Numbered from the stretch's first letter, positions 25,569 through 33,948 are shown. The stretch: 59,524 nt of DNA from Paenibacillus whitsoniae (GCF_003955665.1 NZ_RXHU01000059.1:1-59524); one strand, 5' to 3'. The notes: generated by a model not told the origin, from the sequence alone. Made by a program: numbers and translations.

Positions 25569-27067
25569 GTCCACATACTCCTCACTATATGGTAATCGGC
25601 GGCGGCATCACGGGCCTTAGCGCAGCTTTTTATTTGCAAAAGCGACTGGAAGCGGAAGGTGCACCCTTCCGTATTTCCGTTGTAGAGAAGTCGGAGAAGC
25701 TGGGCGGCAAAATTCACACGCTGGAGCGGGACGGTTTTGTCATTGAAAAAGGGCCGGATTCGTTTCTCGCTCGAAAGAAGCCGATCATTGATCTGGCGTA
25801 TGAGCTGGGCCTTGAAGGTGAGTTGACTGCGACGAATCCGAAAGCGAAGAAAACGTTCATCGTGCGCCAAGGGAAGTTGCATCCGATGCCGCCGGGCCTC
25901 GTGCTCGGCATTCCGACGCAGTGGACGCCGTTTATGAGGACTGGGCTGATCTCGCCACTCGGCAAGGTGCGCGCTGCGATGGATTTCGTGCTGCCTAAGC
26001 GCAAGAAACAGACGGATGAATCGTTAGGTCATTTTCTAAAGCGTCGCTTGGGGACGGAAGTGTTGGAGCGTGTCGTGGAGCCGCTGCTCGCCGGCATTTA
26101 TGCAGGAGACACGTTCAAGCTGAGCTTGAAGTCGACGTTTCCGCAGTTCGGCGCGATGGAGCAGAAGCATCGCAGCGTCATTCTCGGGATGATGGCGAGC
26201 CGCAAAAACGTGCCGGAGGAAAGCGCGCATTTGCCACAGTCTGTGCGGCATTCGGTGTTTGTGACGTTCAAGCGAGGCTTGAAAACGATTGTGGAAGGTT
26301 TAGAGGCTGCGCTTCGGGAAGGCGGGGCAGAGCTTCGGACAGGCGTGGGCGTAACGAAAGTGACGGCTGCAGCCGGTGACGGTTCCGCTGCGGCTGGCGG
26401 GCCTGCGAAGGTGGTCTTTGAGGACGGACATGAGGAAGTCGTCGATGGGCTGATTGTGACGACGCAAACGTATCAGGCGGCCAAGCTGTTGGATGAATTG
26501 CCGATTGCGGAGGTGCTGCGGAACATTGCGTATATATCCGTTGCCAACGTCATTATGGCGTTCGACCGAAAAGATATTCCGTTCGAGCTGGACGCTTCCG
26601 GTTTCCTGGTGCCGCGCAGCGAGGGCTTGGCCATAACCGCCTGCACGCTGACATCCGCCAAATGGCTGCATACGGCGCCGGATGGCAAAGTTGTGCTGCG
26701 CTGCTACATCGGCCGCGCGGGCGAGCAGGAGTGGCCGTCGTTGTCCGACGAGGAGCTTGTGGAACTGGCCCGCAGGGACATTCGCAAGCTGCTGGGTATC
26801 GAGGCTTCGCCGCTGTTCAGCGAAGTGACGCGTCTCATGCACTCCATGCCGCAATACCCGGTCGGCCATCTCGAAAAGCTCGCGGATTTTCGCGCGAAGC
26901 TCTCGGCTGCAATGCCGCGTGTCTGGGTGACCGGCGCAGGCTTCCATGGCGTCGGACTGCCGGATTGCATCCGTCAGGGCAAGGAAGCGGCGAATGCGCT
27001 GGTTGACCGCATAGAAAGCTCCGCGAAGGCGAACTCGGCCAAGGAAGCAGTCAGCGCCGGCTTATGA
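25565..27067 (+). CDS. hemY: Coproporphyrinogen III oxidase, HemY/CgoX type
   Basis: 500-residue FAD-dependent oxidase. The N-terminal dinucleotide motif is VIGGGITGLSAAFYL, followed by GGKIHTLERDGFVIEKGPDSF. LLAGIYAGDTFKLSLKSTFP and the C-terminal VTGAGFHGVGLPDCIRQGKEAAN complete the family pattern. In Bacillota it makes coproporphyrin III ahead of HemH. The start overlaps the hemH stop by four bases. Its 3' end overlaps the convergent Crp/Fnr gene by 6 bases, with no terminator between. A flexible Gly/Ala-rich insert (AAAGDGSAAAGGPAK) sits near residue 265. Confidence 0.95.
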   Translation: MSPHTPHYMVIGGGITGLSAAFYLQKRLEAEGAPFRISVVEKSEKLGGKIHTLERDGFVIEKGPDSFLARKKPIIDLAYELGLEGELTATNPKAKKTFIVRQGKLHPMPPGLVLGIPTQWTPFMRTGLISPLGKVRAAMDFVLPKRKKQTDESLGHFLKRRLGTEVLERVVEPLLAGIYAGDTFKLSLKSTFPQFGAMEQKHRSVILGMMASRKNVPEESAHLPQSVRHSVFVTFKRGLKTIVEGLEAALREGGAELRTGVGVTKVTAAAGDGSAAAGGPAKVVFEDGHEEVVDGLIVTTQTYQAAKLLDELPIAEVLRNIAYISVANVIMAFDRKDIPFELDASGFLVPRSEGLAITACTLTSAKWLHTAPDGKVVLRCYIGRAGEQEWPSLSDEELVELARRDIRKLLGIEASPLFSEVTRLMHSMPQYPVGHLEKLADFRAKLSAAMPRVWVTGAGFHGVGLPDCIRQGKEAANALVDRIESSAKANSAKEAVSAGL

Positions 27068-27724
27068 GCGTAGCTTGGCGAGGTCGAGCTTGAAGTCCGA
27101 AGGGGAGAGTGTTAGAATTTTTTTCTCCTCCAGATCGCGGATGACCTGCATCAAGGTTGTTTTCTGAACGGACGCCAGTTGGGAGATTTCATCAAAGTTC
27201 AGTACGAGCTTTATTGTGATGATGCTGCCGTTGCGGAGACCGTGCTTGTTCGCCATGGTGATCAGGCTTTTGATCACGCGCGTACGAGCGTCCAGAAAGG
27301 TGAGATCGTAGACTTGCTGGTTCGTATCGCGCAGGCGGTGGCTCAGTTCTTGCATGATGCCGAGTGAAATATCAAAATGCGTGCGCAGCAGATCGAGAAA
27401 GCTTTGTCCTGTGATGGCGAGGAGCATGCAGTCTTCCAACGTCTGCGCGGAAGCGGAACGCGGCTTCCCGTCGATGAGCGATAACTCGCCGAAGCTTTCG
27501 CCGGCTTTGCAGATCGACAAAATTTTCTCTTCTCCGGTCGAGCCGGTCGTATAAATTTTGACGGAGCCGCTGAGCACCATGTAGAAGACGGAGCCGATTT
27601 CTTTTTCGGAGAAAAGAACGGTGCCGGCTTTGAAGCTGCGCTTGGTGCTAATCGCCGTCACAGCTTCCAGTTGCGCATCGTTTAATTGTGCGAATAGAGG
27701 CACTTGTCGAATAAGTTCCAGCAT
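27062..27724 (-). CDS. Crp/Fnr family transcriptional regulator
   Basis: 220 residues from ATG 27724 with AAAGGCGG upstream. Residues ~12-115 form a cyclic-nucleotide-binding-type beta barrel (FKAGTVLFSEKEIGSVFYMVLSG, GESFGELSLIDGKPRSASAQ, close to the cAMP pocket pattern). A long helix follows, then a winged HTH at ~172-205 (NFDEISQLASVQKTTLMQVIRDLEEKKIL). There is no Cys cluster, so it is not an Fnr-type iron-sulfur sensor. It sits on the opposite strand between hemY and hemL, so control of haem genes is possible but unproven. Effector unknown. Confidence 0.9.
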   Translation of the reverse strand: MLELIRQVPLFAQLNDAQLEAVTAISTKRSFKAGTVLFSEKEIGSVFYMVLSGSVKIYTTGSTGEEKILSICKAGESFGELSLIDGKPRSASAQTLEDCMLLAITGQSFLDLLRTHFDISLGIMQELSHRLRDTNQQVYDLTFLDARTRVIKSLITMANKHGLRNGSIITIKLVLNFDEISQLASVQKTTLMQVIRDLEEKKILTLSPSDFKLDLAKLRS

Positions 27725-27797
27725 CTGATATGTACCGCCTTTACAGGTATGATTTCAACTCATTTTATCATAAGATCACAAATTTGGGGGCTATTTC

Positions 27798-29096
27798 ATG
27801 GAAAATTCGAGCAGAATCGACACGCGCTCTTCGGCGGCATTTCAAGAGGCCAAGCAGCTGATCCCAGGCGGTGTGAACAGTCCTGTCCGCGCCTTCAAAT
27901 CGGTCGGGCTTACGCCAATGTTTATGGAAAAAGGTGAGGGCTCGCACGTAACGGACATCGACGGCAACACGTTTATCGATTATGTGGGGTCCTGGGGACC
28001 GTTAATCGTCGGTCATACCCATCCGGCCGTACTGGAAGCGATCAAGGCGACGGCGGAAAAAGGCACTTCCTTCGGAGCGCCGACACTTCTGGAAACAGAA
28101 ATGGCGAAGCTGGTCATTGCGCGCGTGCCGTCGATCGAGATGGTGCGGATGGTGAACTCCGGCACGGAAGCGACGATGAGCGCGTTGCGTCTGGCACGAG
28201 GATACACGAAGCGCGATAAAATTCTCAAGTTCGAAGGCAGCTACCATGGGCATGCGGATTCGCTGCTCATTAAAGCAGGGTCCGGTGTGGCGACGCTTGG
28301 TTTGCCGGATAGCCCGGGCGTGCCAAGCAGTGTGGCGACGAATACGATCACGGTGCCGTATAATGACCTGGCATCCGTGCAGTATGTGTTTGAGAAATTC
28401 GGCGAGGAGATCGCTGCGATTATTGTTGAGCCGGTAGCCGGCAATATGGGCGTTGTTCCTCCGAAGCCCGGCTTCCTCGAGGGGCTGCGCGAGGTTACGA
28501 CGCGTTACGGCGCCCTGCTCATCTTCGACGAGGTGATGACCGGCTTCCGCGTGCACAAAAACTGTGCGCAGGGCCGTTTCGGCATTACGCCGGATTTGAC
28601 ATGCCTTGGCAAAGTCATTGGCGGCGGACTCCCTGTTGGCGCGTACGGCGGCAAGCTGGAGATTATGTCGCAGATGGCGCCGGCCGGTCCGATCTATCAG
28701 GCGGGCACACTGTCCGGCAATCCGCTGGCGATGGCGGCGGGCATTGCGACGCTGAAGCTGCTCGGCGAGCCGAACGTATACGAGGAGCTGGAGCGCAAGT
28801 CAGCGCGCATCGAAGAAGGCTTCACCGCCAATGCGCGTGAAGTTGGCGTCGCGTGCACGATCAATCGCGTCGGCTCGATGATCTGCCCGTTCTTTACAGA
28901 GCAAGCGGTCACCGACTACGAGAGTGCAAAAACGTCCGATTTGGCGCGTTTCAACGCCTATTTCGGTCACTTGCTGGACCTCGGCGTATCCGTGGCGCCT
29001 TCGCAGTTTGAAGGCATGTTCGTCTCCACGGCGCACTCGGATGAGGATATTGAGCAAACGATCGCCGCACACCGCGAGGCGTTGAAGCGGTTGTAG
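27798..29096 (+). CDS. hemL: Glutamate-1-semialdehyde 2,1-aminomutase
   Basis: 432 residues from ATG 27798. It is a PLP enzyme that converts glutamate-1-semialdehyde, the HemA product, to 5-aminolevulinate. Lys272 in CLGKVIGGGLPVGAYGG binds PLP; IPGGVNSPVRAF, MVNSGTEATMSALRLARG and FDEVMTGFR are the other class signatures. In B. subtilis it ends the hemAXCDBL operon, but here it is split off behind hemEHY and the Crp gene. A strong terminator follows. Confidence 0.97.
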   Translation: MENSSRIDTRSSAAFQEAKQLIPGGVNSPVRAFKSVGLTPMFMEKGEGSHVTDIDGNTFIDYVGSWGPLIVGHTHPAVLEAIKATAEKGTSFGAPTLLETEMAKLVIARVPSIEMVRMVNSGTEATMSALRLARGYTKRDKILKFEGSYHGHADSLLIKAGSGVATLGLPDSPGVPSSVATNTITVPYNDLASVQYVFEKFGEEIAAIIVEPVAGNMGVVPPKPGFLEGLREVTTRYGALLIFDEVMTGFRVHKNCAQGRFGITPDLTCLGKVIGGGLPVGAYGGKLEIMSQMAPAGPIYQAGTLSGNPLAMAAGIATLKLLGEPNVYEELERKSARIEEGFTANAREVGVACTINRVGSMICPFFTEQAVTDYESAKTSDLARFNAYFGHLLDLGVSVAPSQFEGMFVSTAHSDEDIEQTIAAHREALKRL

Positions 29097-29122
29097 TGGG
29101 CGAGCTTGTCCCGCAAAGAGAG

Positions 29123-29155
29123 ATGAACTGGAGAGCTTCCAGTTCATTTTTTTTG
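29123..29155 (+). terminator. Terminator after hemL
   Basis: A perfect 10-bp stem ATGAACTGGA / TCCAGTTCAT with a 5-base loop, followed by a long T-run. Confidence 0.9.
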
Positions 29156-29228
29156 TTTCACGGTTTGCCTGAGCACGGCGTAGGGGGAGTTGCTCGTTGG
29201 AATGGTGGCAAGATAGACGTGGGTAGAG

Positions 29229-29345
29229 AGTAGAGTAGCTTGTTGTAGGGTGGCAGGTAGGAGTGAGTATAGTAGCTAGCTTGTTGCGTGGTGACAGGGG
29301 GCTTAGGTAGAGTAGTTTGTTGATGTGGCAGGTAGGCGTAAGTGC
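29229..29345. repeat. Decayed tandem repeat, three units
   Basis: Three imperfect units of about 38-50 bases share the words TAGAGTAG or TAGTAGC, CTTGTTG or TTTGTTG, and GTGGCAGGTAGG or GTGACAGG, ending in GTGAGTA-like sequence. No open frame or promoter is associated. The strand is strongly G- over C-rich. Confidence 0.5.
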
Positions 29346-29370
29346 TAGGTGATAGGTGATAGGCATAGAA

Positions 29371-29568
29371 CCTGCAAAAACTACAGTAAATTCAGCGCAG
29401 AAGAGGCGGAACGAATGGAATCCTGCAAAAACTGCAGCAAATTTAAGAGATAATCGGTTTAAAAACGCTATCATGCTTGCTTTGCCCGAAATTTGCTGTA
29501 CATTCTGCAGGATCTTTCACGAAAAACGCCGATTTCTTCTTCAATTTTTGCTGTAAGAAATGCAGGAA
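29371..29568. repeat. Two direct and two inverted copies of a CCTGCAAAAACTGCAG element
   Basis: Copies at 29371-29392 and 29421-29444 read CCTGCAAAAACTRCAGYAAATT. Copies at 29489-29512 and 29543-29568 are the inverse (AATTTGCTGTACATTCTGCAGG and AATTTTTGCTGTAAGAAATGCAGG). Together they can fold into a large cruciform or hairpin. The element resembles the palindromes at 1311-1492, so it may be a dispersed family in this genome. Confidence 0.65.
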
Positions 29569-29590
29569 CTTGCTGTATTTGAAAGGGGGC

Positions 29591-29825
29591 AGCCGACCCT
29601 CGAAGCGAAAAGCCGATCGAGTCAAGTCAGATCAACCCGACCTCCGTAGCGAAAAGCCGATCGTATCAAGTCAGATCAACCCGACCTCCGTAGCGAAAAG
29701 CCGATCGTATCAAGTAGCCAGATCAACCCGAAGTCCGAAGCGGAAGCCGACAGTATCGAGTCAGATCTATCTGACCCCCGAAGCGAAAAGCCGGTCGCAT
29801 CAGTCAGATCTACCGGTCTGAGCAA
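29591..29825. repeat. Minisatellite of about 44 bp, 4 full and 2 partial copies
   Basis: Full units run 29628-29671 (44 bp), 29672-29718 (47 bp, with a 3-base insertion), 29719-29761 (43 bp) and 29762-29804 (43 bp), with partial copies at each end (29591-29627 and from 29805). Each begins CAGATC and contains the word GCGAAAAGCCG or a variant. The first two full units are nearly identical and the outer ones are diverged. The repeat lies outside genes; open frames through it in other frames are not credible. 29826-29917 holds nothing I can name. Confidence 0.85.
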
Positions 29826-29917
29826 ATCCGCTCGGCTCCGGTCGAACAGATCACCCCGCCCGCAGCGCCGAGCAGTCCTTCCCGGAGCAGGCGGACGCCT
29901 CGCTCCGGCAACAACAA

Positions 29918-29955
29918 AGAGCCCTCATCTTCTAACAAAGGAAGATGAGGGCTCT
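29918..29955 (-). terminator. Terminator of the phosphodiester glycosidase gene
   Basis: A perfect 15-bp stem AGAGCCCTCATCTTC / GAAGATGAGGGCTCT with an 8-base loop, directly after the minus-strand stop codon, followed on that strand by TTTGTTGTTG. Confidence 0.85.
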
Positions 29956-29959
29956 CACT

Positions 29960-31474
29960 TTAATTCGGCTTCGTCGTTGACGTCGGAGCCGTAGATGTTT
30001 GCGTGGTCGGAGCTGAGCTGCCTCCCGTGCCGTTCGTCGGCGTCGGCTTCGTCGTCGCCGTACCGCCCGTCGCGCCACCGGTGCCTGCGGCACCGCCGCC
30101 AGGCGTCGGTGTTGGCGTGGCGCTAGGTTTCACCGTCGCGCTGCCGCCGGCAGGCGGGCTGCTCGTTGCACCGTCGCCCGGCTGTGTCGTCGGGTTCGAA
30201 TTTGTCGAACCCGAAGGTCCTGTGGAGCCGGTTGGCGAGCTTCCCGGCTTCGTCGACGTGCCCGGCTTCGCAGAGCCGGAAGGCACGGATGATTCTTTGT
30301 CGTCGTCGTTTTTCTCCGTAGACTTCGGTGTCGGTGTTGCCGTAGGCTTCGGTGTCGGCGTTGTTTTGCCTTGCTTCGCTTTCAGTTCAGCTTGCTCACG
30401 CAAATAATCCGGATGGTCATACGCGCCGCCTGGATCGATATGCGTCAAGCCTTCCCAGACATTCTTCACTTGGACTTGATCCGGGTGATCGAAGACGAGG
30501 AACGCGGACGGCAATCGGCGCTCGCCGTAACGGCTCGAAGGGCTCGTGATCAAATCGTTGTTGTACACCATCTCGGATGAAGCGCCGCCGTCTAGGAAGC
30601 CTGCGTTAATGACGCCATCTTCGAGGAAGATGTCCTGTACTTCTTTCAGCGTCGCGCCGACGCTGGACGTTTGACGGCCGTCGATGACGATGAAAATGAC
30701 GGTTCCGTCCGCTTTTTGACCGATGGCGGTCCGCGGCGCCCGACCCCAACCGCCATCGCCGCTGGTAATCAATCCCTTACCATTGGCGATAACCCGAGGA
30801 TAGAAGGAAACGGCCTCCGTAACGCCGAGCTTGAGCAGCTCATCGATGGAATATTTGCCGATAATGAGCGTGCCTTCCTTGGTGAAACCGACAATTTGCT
30901 GTGGAATGCTGCCTTCTTGGTCGGTATACAAAATGTTGCCGCCGGACATAATAACACCAATAGGGGCAAAACCGTTGCCCAATCCGTCCGGATCGTTAAA
31001 GCCTCCGCCGTTAATACCTGCGACCGCTCCCGTTCGCTGCACCATAGACGTAATCCGTTCGCCTTCCCCTTGCTTGGCGGGAACGACAACGCGGATCGTA
31101 CGCGGATCGTAGACGTACATTTTTTTACCTTTCCAGAATTGCCCGGAAATATCCTCGACCCGCACCAAGCTTTCAATCGAGCGGTTCTTATTAAATTGCA
31201 CGGCTCCCAGGTCCTGTTTCTCAACAGAGTTGGCCTCGGTCAAGTTCTGAACCTCCGCTACCATTTCATCTCTGCGTTTGGCTCCGACAAATATCCAAGC
31301 CCAATCCCGATGCTGAGTCGTGATAACCGTCTGAGCCAAATATTCGCGGATATAGGTTCCCGGCGGTGTCAGAAATAAAAAACTCGAGCTTAAAAATATG
31401 CAAATGGCGATGACGAGAAAAATTCGTTTCAGCCAGCTATAGCCTCTGAAATGATTTGCAATTGAAGTAACCAC
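29960..31474 (-). CDS. Phosphodiester glycosidase (NAGPA) family protein, membrane-anchored with Ser/Thr/Pro tail
   Basis: 504 residues from GTG 31474, with AGGAGAGGAG just upstream. One N-terminal membrane helix (IFLVIAICIFLSSSFLFL) places the rest outside the cell. Residues ~95-340 match the NAGPA fold: AGINGGGFNDPDGLGNGFAP, RTAIGQKADGTVIFIVIDGR and FLDGGASSEMVY are the conserved blocks, seen in exopolysaccharide and uncovering-type enzymes. The last ~135 residues are low-complexity Thr, Pro, Gly and Ser (repeats of TPTPKP type) with no anchor motif. Substrate unknown. It is a single gene, convergent with the hemL side and divergent from the pseudouridine synthase. Confidence 0.85.
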   Translation of the reverse strand: MVTSIANHFRGYSWLKRIFLVIAICIFLSSSFLFLTPPGTYIREYLAQTVITTQHRDWAWIFVGAKRRDEMVAEVQNLTEANSVEKQDLGAVQFNKNRSIESLVRVEDISGQFWKGKKMYVYDPRTIRVVVPAKQGEGERITSMVQRTGAVAGINGGGFNDPDGLGNGFAPIGVIMSGGNILYTDQEGSIPQQIVGFTKEGTLIIGKYSIDELLKLGVTEAVSFYPRVIANGKGLITSGDGGWGRAPRTAIGQKADGTVIFIVIDGRQTSSVGATLKEVQDIFLEDGVINAGFLDGGASSEMVYNNDLITSPSSRYGERRLPSAFLVFDHPDQVQVKNVWEGLTHIDPGGAYDHPDYLREQAELKAKQGKTTPTPKPTATPTPKSTEKNDDDKESSVPSGSAKPGTSTKPGSSPTGSTGPSGSTNSNPTTQPGDGATSSPPAGGSATVKPSATPTPTPGGGAAGTGGATGGTATTKPTPTNGTGGSSAPTTQTSTAPTSTTKPN

Positions 31475-31645
31475 AATAACTCCTCTCCTAAACTTGTGTT
31501 TACGAATGTAATAGAATTTGTCGAAAAAAATAGTACAAGATTCATAATATCATATTTTTACATGCAAAGGGTAATGGTAATTGTTAAAATAACGTATAGT
31601 TGATCTTTATGCGCCACGAATTTCAAAAGAAGGGGTTACCGTTCG

Positions 31646-31759
31646 ATGAAACGCTATTATTTTTTTGATTTTCCGGTCGACCTGATGGCGGTCGTGCTTG
31701 GTTTTCTGTTGCTGCTGGCCGCGATCTTTTTCTTAACACGCCGAGGGACGCGCCGATGA
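31646..31759 (+). CDS. Small membrane protein of 37 residues
   Basis: ATG 31646 opens a 38-codon frame whose product starts MKRYYFFDFPVDLM, contains one membrane helix (AVVLGFLLLLAAIFFL) and ends in the basic tail TRRGTRR. Its stop TGA overlaps the start ATG of the pseudouridine synthase (ATGA, 31756-31759), the layout of translational coupling. AAGAAGGGG lies 8-12 bases upstream as binding site. The helix followed by a positive tail suggests an N-out/C-in topology. I know no family for it. The coding evidence is the frame fit, hydrophobicity and overlap. Confidence 0.6.
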   Translation: MKRYYFFDFPVDLMAVVLGFLLLLAAIFFLTRRGTRR

Positions 31760-32643
31760 TCGCCTGGACGAGAAACGGCGAATGGCTTGAGCTGCCGCTG
31801 CCCAGCAGCGGGTGGAAAGCGCTGAAGCCTGGTGCTATAGACGAGCTGGCCGCGATGCTTCCGGTGCCGAGCAAATATTTTCTAAGATTAGCGTCCAAGG
31901 GGCTGATTCGCGCCGAGGGCGACCGTATTCGCATCCACGCGTTTCCCCGGGAAGCGGCAAACGTCCCGCCGGAGCCGGGGAAGCTCGACATCGTATTCGA
32001 GGACGATTTTTGTCTCGTGATCAATAAGCCTGCAGGTATGTCGGTTCATCCGGCGGAAGCGGGACAGAAGGGGACGCTGGCTGCTGCCGTTGCCCATTAT
32101 TATATGGAAACGGGGCAGGCGTGCGCGATCCGGCATATTCACCGTCTAGATCAAGATACGACCGGTGCGATTCTTTATGCCAAAAATGAATGGGCGCATG
32201 TCCTGTTAGATGAACATCTCCGAGAGAGGCGCATTCACCGTAAATATGAAGCGATTGCTGCGGGCCGCTTCAAGATCGCGCAGGGACGCATCGATGCGCC
32301 GATCGGCAAAGATCGGCATACAGCCGGACGCCGAGTCGTGTCGCCCAAAGGCGAGCATGCGGTTACACATTACTGCGTGCTGAAGCGATTTGCCCAAGCC
32401 GCGCTCATTGAGCTGGAGCTGGAAACGGGGCGCACGCACCAGATCCGGGTGCATCTTAGCCATTTGGGCCATCCGCTATATGGCGATACCTTGTACGGCG
32501 GTTCTTCGCGCGATTTTCACAGGCAGGCGCTTCATGCGAAGCAGCTTTCTTTTCCGCACCCGATTACCGGTGAGATGATCGTGGCCTCGGCGCATTATCC
32601 GCAGGATTTTAGTCAATTGCTAGACCGACTCTCGCACGCATAA
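31756..32643 (+). CDS. RluA/RluD family RNA pseudouridine synthase
   Basis: 295 residues from ATG 31756. An N-terminal S4-like region (YFLRLASKGLIRAEGDRIRI) precedes the catalytic domain. Asp132 in HRLDQDTTGAILYAKN is the catalytic residue, with NKPAGMSVHP, LETGRTHQIRVHLSHLGHPLYGDTLYG and LHAKQLSFPHP as further motifs. It isomerises uridines in rRNA or tRNA; the exact target cannot be told from sequence. In B. subtilis no such gene lies between hemL and spoVID, so this and the 37-residue peptide are insertions relative to that order. Confidence 0.93.
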   Translation: MIAWTRNGEWLELPLPSSGWKALKPGAIDELAAMLPVPSKYFLRLASKGLIRAEGDRIRIHAFPREAANVPPEPGKLDIVFEDDFCLVINKPAGMSVHPAEAGQKGTLAAAVAHYYMETGQACAIRHIHRLDQDTTGAILYAKNEWAHVLLDEHLRERRIHRKYEAIAAGRFKIAQGRIDAPIGKDRHTAGRRVVSPKGEHAVTHYCVLKRFAQAALIELELETGRTHQIRVHLSHLGHPLYGDTLYGGSSRDFHRQALHAKQLSFPHPITGEMIVASAHYPQDFSQLLDRLSHA

Positions 32644-32651
32644 AAATGTAG

Positions 32652-32680
32652 TCATGCCTGAACCCTCCCTCCCATATACT
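32652..32680 (+). promoter_or_regulatory. Candidate sigma-E-type promoter of spoVID
   Basis: CATATACT (32673-32680) differs from the sigma-E -10 consensus CATACANT at one position. TCATGCC (32652-32658), 14 bases upstream, matches the -35 box only partly. spoVID is a mother-cell sigma-E gene in B. subtilis. Confidence 0.45.
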
Positions 32681-32760
32681 TTAGAGACAAACAAGTCTAT
32701 CACCCAATAATCCGGAGGCATGCTTTCTCGGCCGGATTGACGGAAGGGAGGATTCATTCG

Positions 32761-33888
32761 GTGTTTGAACAACCGCAACCAGGGCTCAGATTCGATATTT
32801 ACGAGCGCGTCCATTTGCAGGAAAACGTAGCGGCCATACAAGAGCTGAACGAGGTTGAGCTGCTGCCCCATATTCAGGTCTTGACGCTGGATGAACAAGC
32901 GATTCTGAAAGGCAACTTGCTGCTCACCGGCTCTTATACCAGTGAAGACGGCGAGTCGACGCGAACGCTGGAGCATCTGATTCCCGTTGAAATTTCGCTG
33001 CCGCTCAGCAGGGTTCATCGCGTGGAGGACATCCAGGTGGATATCGAGAATTTTGACATCGATCTGTTGTCTTCGCGCAGCTTGAATGTGACCGGCGTAC
33101 TGTCCTTGCAAGGGATCGAAATTATTTCGGCTCCGCAGGAAAGCTGGCGCGAGGAAGAAGAGGTCACCTTCGTGCACCAAATCGACACCCCGCGTTCCGA
33201 GCCCGTTGCGCCATACGGGCAAGCGCCTGCGATGGAGCCGGAAACGGTACAGGTTCCGGAGCCGGAGCCAGTTGTCGCCGAGGAACCGCCGGCAGCCCCG
33301 ATGCCGCAAGTGCAGCCAGTACAGCCGGTCCAGCCAATTCCGCAGGTACAGCCTGCGGTCCCAGAGCCCGTCTACACATCGCCGATCACGGCATCTCCCG
33401 CACCTGCCGCAATGTATGCGCCGGAAGTTCAGGGGAGCGACTCCTTCGGCGTCGACGTGGAACAAATCGAATTGAAGGTGACGCCACATGCTGACAGCAC
33501 GGTTGTTACGGAGGAGAAAAAGGAGCTTAAAGTTGCCTTTGGCAAAAAGGCCTCGGAGGCTAAGGATGTTAACCCCTACGGCATCAAGTCGTTACTCTCA
33601 AAGGCAGGCTCGTATCTTTCCGATAAGCGGGATCCGGAAGCTGAAGCGAAAGCGGCTCTTGCGGACGAAGCGCGGATTGACGCTGTAGAGTGGACACGAC
33701 TCTTCCTTAACAGGCGTGCCGAATCCGAAGAGTTCCGCAAAGTCAAAATGTGCATTGTGCAAAAGGAAGATACGTTGGAAACGATCGCGAAGCGGTATCA
33801 GATTACGACGCGCGAGCTTCAGCTCATGAATCGTCTGGGCGATAACGAGATCACCGCCGGTCAAGTCATTTATTTGCCGAAATCATAG
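32761..33888 (+). CDS. spoVID: Stage VI sporulation protein D (spore coat encasement)
   Basis: 375 residues from GTG 32761, set by AAGGGAGG 9 bases upstream. The N-terminal ~150 residues (LRFDIYERVHLQEN, then ELLPHIQV and AILKGNLLLTGSY) form the SpoVID/SPOCS-type domain. A long Pro/Glu/Val/Gln-rich linker (residues ~150-215) follows. The C-terminal ~45 residues are a LysM domain (IVQKEDTLETIAKRYQITTRELQLMN). Its place downstream of hemL and upstream of valS is the same as in B. subtilis. SpoVID guides coat proteins around the forespore in the mother cell. Confidence 0.88.
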   Translation: MFEQPQPGLRFDIYERVHLQENVAAIQELNEVELLPHIQVLTLDEQAILKGNLLLTGSYTSEDGESTRTLEHLIPVEISLPLSRVHRVEDIQVDIENFDIDLLSSRSLNVTGVLSLQGIEIISAPQESWREEEEVTFVHQIDTPRSEPVAPYGQAPAMEPETVQVPEPEPVVAEEPPAAPMPQVQPVQPVQPIPQVQPAVPEPVYTSPITASPAPAAMYAPEVQGSDSFGVDVEQIELKVTPHADSTVVTEEKKELKVAFGKKASEAKDVNPYGIKSLLSKAGSYLSDKRDPEAEAKAALADEARIDAVEWTRLFLNRRAESEEFRKVKMCIVQKEDTLETIAKRYQITTRELQLMNRLGDNEITAGQVIYLPKS

Positions 33889-33910
33889 TTGGCTTACATA
33901 ACCATAACCT

Positions 33911-33948
33911 AAGAACCTCCGGCTGCTTGCGGCTTGGGGTTCTTTGTT
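33911..33948 (+). terminator. Terminator after spoVID
   Basis: AAGAACC (33911-33917) pairs with GGTTCTT (33938-33944), with weaker pairing inside, followed by TGTTGT. Confidence 0.6.

Noticed and set aside
29477..29821. A 114-codon open frame through the minisatellite
   Set aside because: It is a by-product of the tandem repeat, with no binding site and a repetitive, basic translation.
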